A stretch of 64,000 nucleotides of DNA, from positions 215,270 through 279,269 of the forward strand of contig CALXXV010000006.1 of NCBI GenBank assembly GCA_944392775.1, in the 5' to 3' direction. Under the pieces are notes generated by a model, which did not search any database, was not told the DNA's origin, and saw nothing but the letters and a program-made list of their open reading frames with translations. How positions within the stretch are numbered: the first letter of the stretch is position 1; each line of letters opens with the position of its first letter. The position numbers and the translations under genes were made by a program. This document shows positions 59,126 to 64,000 of this stretch, piece after piece. This DNA is from an uncultured Alphaproteobacteria bacterium. Its GTDB lineage: Bacteria > Pseudomonadota > Alphaproteobacteria > Rs-D84.

Positions 59126-60481
59126 GTGCAGGGGCAAAAGGGAAGTTTTTTATTGCAAGCGTTACTTGCCTTGGCGTTGATTTTTTCTTTTATACCGTTC
59201 CTTGCTCAACGTTTGGCAGAAAGGGATATTGATGCCCAAATGTATTCTTCCACAAGAAAAGTAGAGCTCGCACAAACTGCAGCAAGAATATTTATTCAAG
59301 AACGTGCAAACGATTTACCTTATAACAGAACAGTTGTGTCTGGTAATGATTTTGCCGATTTATTAGAACCTTATGGTTTGCCATTAGGGTTTGTGCCTCG
59401 TACTGCTTTAGGGCAAAATATTTCTTTAGTAATAAATAAAAATGCTACAGAAGTTGGCGCATACTTAGAAGTTACGGGCGGAAATTTAACCGGGGTTCAA
59501 TTAGCAGAATTAGCACGCAGAATTGGTTTTTATGCATCTGTGGTTGGAAGTGATATCATCGTTGGTTTGGCCTTGAACGAAACCTATGCGGATGTTGTGA
59601 AAAGAAATGAAGCCAACTTGGATAACTCTGTTTTTTTAACAAATTTAGATATGGGTGGTTTTTCTTTAGATAAAGCCGGTGATGTTTTTGGTCGTCGTGG
59701 TATATTTGAAACAGGAGAGTTTGGAACTTTATCTCTTTTTGGTCAAGAAAACGGACGTAATGAAAAAAATAATATAGAAGTTATGGCTTCGGAAAAGGCA
59801 ATTTTTCAAAGTAAAACTGGTGAAAGCGCACTTTCTGTAACCAGAGGAACGCTTTTGGTAGGTGATTTAAGTGCAAAGACGATTTCTAATTTTGGTGATA
59901 CAGGAAGTTTTGCTTCTAATACGGCGTCTGTATATAGTTTTGCCATGACAGCCGGCAGGACGAGTTTTTATGGACCAAATGATTGGAATGTTGGTGGTGA
60001 TGTAGTTACTGATAATATAAACTTTAGTTTAGAGCGTTTAGAAATAGATTCTTTTATAAATGTTTCTCGTGGGCAAGATGTGTTTATTGATCCCGACGAA
60101 CTAGAATATAGTTCTCGTAGTGGAATAGAAACAAGTTATCTGGCGGCTTCAAATATAACAATGAGAGATCAAACTTCAGATGCCTTGAATGATGGTGAAA
60201 CAGGTGCTGTTATTTTAGATATTAGACCTGCAGGAACGTCTGTTTTGCCAGACGCTCTTTTGGATTCAATAGATAATAATGTTTTTAGCATTATAGAAAA
60301 ACCAAAATCAGATGACGGTAAAATTGTAGATTGTAAATCTATAATAAATTCTTTAGAAGGTCGATATAATCAAAAATCGTTATCGCAATATATAATATGT
60401 CAATATGTTTTTTGGAATAGATTAGAAAAGCGTATAAATATAAAACAATGTTTGTTGGACGGTAAAAGTGGCTGTTTGTAA
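59126..60481 (+). CDS. Large PilV-like pseudopilin 1 (451 aa)
   Basis: Class III N-terminus: leader MQGQKG, then SFLLQALLALALIFSFIPFL. The position corresponding to Glu5 of pilins is Gln11, so this member lacks Glu5. Residues 90-150 (ISLVINKN, LEVTGGNLTGVQLAELARRIG) recall the conserved middle of plasmid PilV proteins. LDMGG occurs at 174-178. The part beyond is rich in short strands with Ser/Thr/Asn/Gly (SNFGDTGSFASNTASVYSF) and may form a beta-helix. A Cys-rich C-terminal tail of 60 residues (five Cys) ends the protein. The GTG start has a perfect AGGAGG. First of at least five overlapping or closely spaced genes. Confidence 0.75.
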   Translation: MQGQKGSFLLQALLALALIFSFIPFLAQRLAERDIDAQMYSSTRKVELAQTAARIFIQERANDLPYNRTVVSGNDFADLLEPYGLPLGFVPRTALGQNISLVINKNATEVGAYLEVTGGNLTGVQLAELARRIGFYASVVGSDIIVGLALNETYADVVKRNEANLDNSVFLTNLDMGGFSLDKAGDVFGRRGIFETGEFGTLSLFGQENGRNEKNNIEVMASEKAIFQSKTGESALSVTRGTLLVGDLSAKTISNFGDTGSFASNTASVYSFAMTAGRTSFYGPNDWNVGGDVVTDNINFSLERLEIDSFINVSRGQDVFIDPDELEYSSRSGIETSYLAASNITMRDQTSDALNDGETGAVILDIRPAGTSVLPDALLDSIDNNVFSIIEKPKSDDGKIVDCKSIINSLEGRYNQKSLSQYIICQYVFWNRLEKRINIKQCLLDGKSGCL

Positions 60482-61676
60482 AGAAGTTTTTTTATTTGAT
60501 AACAATCGTGGCGCTAGTATGCTAGAGGTGCTATTGGCGATGGCTATTGTTGCTATGGCTATGCCAGTTGTCTACAGTCAAATGAACGAGGTTAACGAAT
60601 CTTTGAGAGATATGTTAGATGCCCGTAAAATTATAGATTCTCGTGATGATGTATTAAATTTTGTTCGTTTAAACCAAGGCAGTTGGCCAGATGTTGCACA
60701 AATCCGTCTTGCTGATGAAGAGTTAGATGCGATTTCAGAATTACCTAAGGCCGGCTTTATAGACAAGTATTTCGTAAACGGTGCTACAGTTACAGACGTA
60801 TATCTTGCGTTTGATTTAGGGAAAACGAAGATCAGAACAAATAGAATCGCAAAAAATATAGGTACTGATGCGGCTGTCGTAGGTATTGATGGAATTGCTT
60901 ATGGGGATTCTTGGGCCGTTGCTGCGCCCGATTTCAAAGAAGGTGATCTAATATACCGTATATCTAAAAATATAATTGGTGAGGATAAATCAAAATTTTT
61001 GCATCGTACAGAAATGGGTGAAGAAAATTTAAATACGATGTTGCGTGATTTAAATATGGGTGGAAACAAGATATTAGACGTAGGGGGGATAGATGCAAAA
61101 TCTGCCAGAATAAATAATGCGTCTACTTCTTTTATTGAAGTTGGTAGTCTGTTGTCTGATAATATTTACTTTTCTTCGGGGGCAAATTTATATGCAGATA
61201 ATGCAGCATTTGGTGCTTTGCGTGTAACTGGAGATATAACCGGTTTTCGTAATATTTATGTTGATACATTAAATGGGAAAAATTATACGCCAAACGGACG
61301 TATAATTGCGGATCGGGCAACGATATATAATTCGATAAATATTGCAAATAATTTAACGTTAAAGTCAGATACTTCTCGTACGATAAGTGCATTTACAGGA
61401 ATAACGGCGCACTCATTAAATACTTCGTATATTTCAACAGAAGAGATAATTTTTTATGAAAATTTTGGTTTGACTATATCTGGTGAATTATTGATGTCAA
61501 CAACTTCTCCCCTAAAGATAGGGTCATGGGTTTTTCCTTCGCTTACGCCACCAAAATTTAGTGTGTTAAATTTACAGCGGGCAACGTTACCTGTTGCACC
61601 AATAAGTAAAGATTTTAGCGTAATAATGTCAAAAGGATGGCAGTTAGCGATACCAAAAGAAATGGAAATTAAATGA
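60468..61676 (+). CDS. Large PilV-like pseudopilin 2 (402 aa)
   Basis: Leader of 15 residues ending NNRG, then the class III helix ASMLEVLLAMAIVAMAMPVV with Glu20 at mature position 5. A middle domain (residues 80-185) is followed by LNMGGNKILDVGG at 195, the best copy of the motif shared by all three proteins. The following region is made of short repeated strands with Asp/Asn-Ala turns (LYADNAAFGALRVTGD, RATIYNSINIANNLTL), consistent with a beta-solenoid stalk. The GTG start lies inside the previous gene (14-bp overlap). No LPxTG, no membrane helix beyond the N-terminal one. Confidence 0.75.
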   Translation: MAVCKEVFLFDNNRGASMLEVLLAMAIVAMAMPVVYSQMNEVNESLRDMLDARKIIDSRDDVLNFVRLNQGSWPDVAQIRLADEELDAISELPKAGFIDKYFVNGATVTDVYLAFDLGKTKIRTNRIAKNIGTDAAVVGIDGIAYGDSWAVAAPDFKEGDLIYRISKNIIGEDKSKFLHRTEMGEENLNTMLRDLNMGGNKILDVGGIDAKSARINNASTSFIEVGSLLSDNIYFSSGANLYADNAAFGALRVTGDITGFRNIYVDTLNGKNYTPNGRIIADRATIYNSINIANNLTLKSDTSRTISAFTGITAHSLNTSYISTEEIIFYENFGLTISGELLMSTTSPLKIGSWVFPSLTPPKFSVLNLQRATLPVAPISKDFSVIMSKGWQLAIPKEMEIK

Positions 61677-62992
61677 TGTTTTCAAGAATTTTTTTTACAG
61701 AAAAAAATAAAAATCAATGCGGAAGCATGTTGGTTGAGTTGTTGATGAGTATTGCTTTGGCGGCGATTATTATGCCATTTATTTTTAGGTATCAAAAAAA
61801 TGCCATTATGCGCGCAGAAAATATTGCCATAACAAAAAAAATGGAGGGGATTCAGGACGCTTTAGAATTATATATTATTGATAATCGGGATATTTTGTTA
61901 AATACTATTGGCAGAAATATTTATAGGGTAAACTTATCGGATTTATCAGAATATGGTTTGTCTACAGATTTATTCTATGGCGTTGAAGATGATTACCAAT
62001 TACGTATTTTAAAATCAAACGATATAGATGGCAAGGCCACATTACAGGGGGTAATTGTTTTTTCTTCAGATGAAATTTCTCCTTTGCGAACAAGGGAAAT
62101 TGTAGCATTAGGTGGCGATTCTATGGGCTTTATAGAAGGGAAACGTGCTTATGGTAATTTTGGGGCGTGGCACACAGATTCTGTAGATTTAGGGGTTTCT
62201 GTTCCAGAAGGCATTATAGAAACAACTAGTGTAAATCGTGATAACGCACTTTATTTATGGCGTGCCCCTTCTGATAACGCTTCTGACGCTACGATGTTAT
62301 CGGGTTTAAATTTAGGGGGGCATAACATAGAAAATGTTGAGTTTTTTAATGCCAAAGCAGCCCAATTTGATGAAACTCTAACATTAGGAGTTGCTGTCGC
62401 AAAAGATACAATATTTCAAAATAGGGTAACTATAGAGCAATTATTTGAAAGTGCGAACGCCACTGTTTCTGGTGTTTTATCATCAGATTCTAGAACACTA
62501 GAAGTTTCTGGTACTTTAAATTTAGCGGATACGGCAAAGTTTTCTAATTTTGATACAAATGATTTGTGGGTTTCCAATATGACGCTTGGGGGATTATCTG
62601 TTTATTCGGAAGATGACGAAGCGGCAATATTAAAAGTAAATAAATCAATTGATATGACACGCGGTCGTATAAACGCAATGTATGTTACTGTTGGGTTTGC
62701 TGGTTCTATAACACCACGTTTGGTCGTTTACGATAGAATAGAAGATTCTACGAATCCAAATTATTTTTGGGATGCAAGTTTAGGGGTTGCAAACTTTTTA
62801 GACGTTTCTTTTGAAGAGTTAAATAGAATGGCTATTTTAGCTGTTTATGAAGAGGATAAAGATACAGAAACTTATGAAATATTTCAAAGTCTTCTGGTAA
62901 ATAAAAATGTTACCGTTTCTGATTATATGAATGCCATACAAAAAATACAAGAAATGGTTAGTGCAAAATATAGAAAGTTGAATTTGGAATAA
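61673..62992 (+). CDS. Large PilV-like pseudopilin 3 (439 aa)
   Basis: Leader of 17 residues ending NQCG, then SMLVELLMSIALAAIIMPFIF with Glu22 at mature position 5. LNLGGHNIENVEFFNAKAA at 212 aligns with the motif in the two upstream proteins. Later strands (RTLEVSGTLNLADTAKFSNF; MTLGGLSVYSEDDEA) repeat a similar pattern, with a helical C-terminal end (EIFQSLLVNKN, YMNAIQKIQEMVSAKYRKL). Its ATG overlaps the stop of gene 2 in ATGATG. A second in-frame ATG follows directly. Confidence 0.75.
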   Translation: MMFSRIFFTEKNKNQCGSMLVELLMSIALAAIIMPFIFRYQKNAIMRAENIAITKKMEGIQDALELYIIDNRDILLNTIGRNIYRVNLSDLSEYGLSTDLFYGVEDDYQLRILKSNDIDGKATLQGVIVFSSDEISPLRTREIVALGGDSMGFIEGKRAYGNFGAWHTDSVDLGVSVPEGIIETTSVNRDNALYLWRAPSDNASDATMLSGLNLGGHNIENVEFFNAKAAQFDETLTLGVAVAKDTIFQNRVTIEQLFESANATVSGVLSSDSRTLEVSGTLNLADTAKFSNFDTNDLWVSNMTLGGLSVYSEDDEAAILKVNKSIDMTRGRINAMYVTVGFAGSITPRLVVYDRIEDSTNPNYFWDASLGVANFLDVSFEELNRMAILAVYEEDKDTETYEIFQSLLVNKNVTVSDYMNAIQKIQEMVSAKYRKLNLE

Positions 62993-63000
62993 AATATGCT

Positions 63001-63513
63001 ATGAATCGTCGTATGAAAACAGTATGTGATTTTTGTAAAACAGAATATTCATTAGATGCAGTGCCTAAAACGCCTGTAAAGTGCGCCGTTTGTGGAAATG
63101 TATGGACTGTGCAAAGTCCTGTACGAAGAAATACTTTTTTGACTTTTGTCGCGGCACTGTGCGCTTTACTTGCAGCCGCTGTTTTCGCGATTGCTGTTAT
63201 TGCGGAACATCAAATAAAACAGGTTCAAGAAAAACCGTTGGTTGCAGAAATTACAGAAATAAATACAGTTGTTGATGAAAAAGGTGAAAATCGTTTCGTC
63301 GTTAGTGGGGTATTACATAATAGATCTGGACAAATTTATGGCGCACCAAGTTTGGTTATTGTTTCATATGATGATGAAGATATGGTGCTGGATAAACAAA
63401 AATTTTTGCCACCTGCTACGTTATTAGATGCTGGTGCAAATGTAGAGTTTGTACATGTTTTATCTGTTCCGACAGATAATGTAAAAAAAATAGGTGTAGA
63501 TCTAGAAAAATAG
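63001..63513 (+). CDS. Zinc-ribbon, single-pass membrane protein (MJ0042/DUF3426-like)
   Basis: A 170-aa protein with an N-terminal zinc ribbon of two Cys-x2-Cys pairs (CDFC and CAVC, residues 9-34) of the MJ0042 type, a basic stretch, a membrane helix near residues 47-69 (FVAALCALLAAAVFAIAVIA) and a periplasmic domain with FVVSGVLHNRSGQIYGAPSLVI, which fits the DUF3426-like fold. The position 8 bp after pseudopilin 3 suggests that it belongs to the pilin-like operon, perhaps as a membrane assembly or regulatory partner; this is inference. Confidence 0.75.
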   Translation: MNRRMKTVCDFCKTEYSLDAVPKTPVKCAVCGNVWTVQSPVRRNTFLTFVAALCALLAAAVFAIAVIAEHQIKQVQEKPLVAEITEINTVVDEKGENRFVVSGVLHNRSGQIYGAPSLVIVSYDDEDMVLDKQKFLPPATLLDAGANVEFVHVLSVPTDNVKKIGVDLEK

Positions 63514-63523
63514 GGGGAGAAGA

Positions 63524-64000
63524 ATGAAAAAAATATTATTCATCTTTTTGAGCATTGTTTTTTTAGGAACTAATGTCTTTGCCATGACAAAAAAACCTGT
63601 TCAATCAAGAGATATAGATAATCTTCCGCAACCCCGTATAAGTGTTTTTTCAACCAGTACAGATTGGGAAGGTTTGACGGGACTTTTGTTTCATGAATAT
63701 CATGGAAATTTTGTTTCTGCTTCTGGTCTTGTTGGGAAAGGGTTGGTTTTATATTATTTAGATGGGTTTCCATGCTACGGTTTGGGCGAAGGCGTTAGGG
63801 TTTGGCTTGGCCCGAATGATAAACATGATGGGGAATTGAGAATTGCGTGTTTATATCCGCCAAAGGAGATAAAGTTTACGTGGCGTAATGCTAGTAGAGA
63901 TGCTGATGAGGCCGTAAGTACAGGAATGCTTACTTGTCCTGTGGATGATGATGCACGAGAACTTACAATAAATTTATCAGAGTGTAAAAAAACAGAAAGC
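63524..64000 (+). CDS. Secreted protein, partial (runs off the window)
   Basis: The ATG at 63524, with a GGGGGAGAAG ribosome binding site, opens an uninterrupted frame of 159 codons to the window end. Residues 1-20 (KKILFIFLSIVFLGTNVFA) form a cleavable signal peptide. The mature part reads MTKKPVQSRDIDNLP, ISVFSTSTDWEGLTG and LYYLDGFPCYGLGEG; it contains four cysteines in view (CYGLGEG, ACLYPP, LTCPV, SECKK). No family recognised. It follows the zinc-ribbon gene by 10 bp in the same direction and so is likely the fifth gene of the pilin-like operon. Confidence 0.7.
   Translation, partial: MKKILFIFLSIVFLGTNVFAMTKKPVQSRDIDNLPQPRISVFSTSTDWEGLTGLLFHEYHGNFVSASGLVGKGLVLYYLDGFPCYGLGEGVRVWLGPNDKHDGELRIACLYPPKEIKFTWRNASRDADEAVSTGMLTCPVDDDARELTINLSECKKTES

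Noticed and set aside
59126-62992. A shufflon (invertible adhesin segments) behind the PilV-like genes
   Set aside because: No recombinase gene and no repeated short inverted crossover sites were seen in the window; the three genes are fixed, full-length ORFs.

Overview
The window is an AT-rich, gene-dense piece of a Gram-negative chromosome, most likely from an uncultured host-associated alphaproteobacterium. The class is suggested by the alphaproteobacterial-type SspB, a short DUF4167-like protein, an RpoH sigma-32, the rsmG-parA-parB order with parS-like sites, and LPS assembly genes (lptF, lptD, lpxD). There are no rRNA genes, no CRISPR array, no insertion sequence and no recognisable prophage. 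Most genes are short-spaced housekeeping genes, often in ATGA overlaps, separated by compact intrinsic terminators that frequently serve both convergent genes.

Layout. 1-7100: minus-strand translation and lipid operon metG-queH-fabD-fabG-mnmG, then tRNA-Thr and a partial type-2-like ileS. 7169-7820: tRNA-Val(GAC) with a degenerate tandem copy, divergent promoters sharing one palindromic -35 box, a structured RNA ending in a terminator, and a tiny HTH-like ORF. 7820-13190: mreB, rnpA-yidD, accB-accC, and tRNA-Cys-recF-sspB. 13288-17872: a TolC/MacA/MacB-type efflux system with split ATPase and permease. 17903-24150: gpsA and a TPR protein, rsmG-parS-parAB, pal, and a UDG-like gene. 24185-33370: infC (apparent AUU start), xseB, mutS, two paralogous unknown genes, truB, rpsO, pnp with a 5'-terminal hairpin leader, ybaB, tRNA-Val(TAC) and an OmpA-type lipoprotein. 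33398-39160: lptF-lptD-surA-like-rlmN-TrpF-like operon. 39362-43333: nusA-infB. 43417-46849: the yfgM-bamB-der cluster, split by an inverted Yip1-like gene. 46914-51274: rpoH, a porin-like gene, a TPR protein, rluB-like and rsmE. 51330-53549: an isolated VirD4-type coupling ATPase. 53585-58982: skp-lpxD-fabZ, an OmpA lipoprotein with a small pseudopilin, dnaX, and a DUF4167-like gene.

59126-64000 is the most unusual part. Three consecutive, overlapping genes each encode a large protein (402-451 aa) with a class III (type IV pilin-like) N-terminus, a middle domain, a shared L-[DN]-[ML]-G-G motif, and a repetitive beta-rich C-terminal region. They are followed by a zinc-ribbon membrane protein and a truncated secreted protein. 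The organisation recalls PilV-type minor pilins with tip-adhesin stalks, but as a chromosomal set of three with no shufflon visible. Together with the small pseudopilin at 56581 and the VirD4-like ATPase, this is the best candidate here for an undescribed surface system.

Regulatory signals are readable: several extended -10 promoters (TGATATAAT), and start codons at or within a few bases of predicted transcription starts (rsmG, rpoH, virD4), suggesting leaderless mRNAs. All functional calls rest on reading the sequence and on remembered family motifs; no database search was run.
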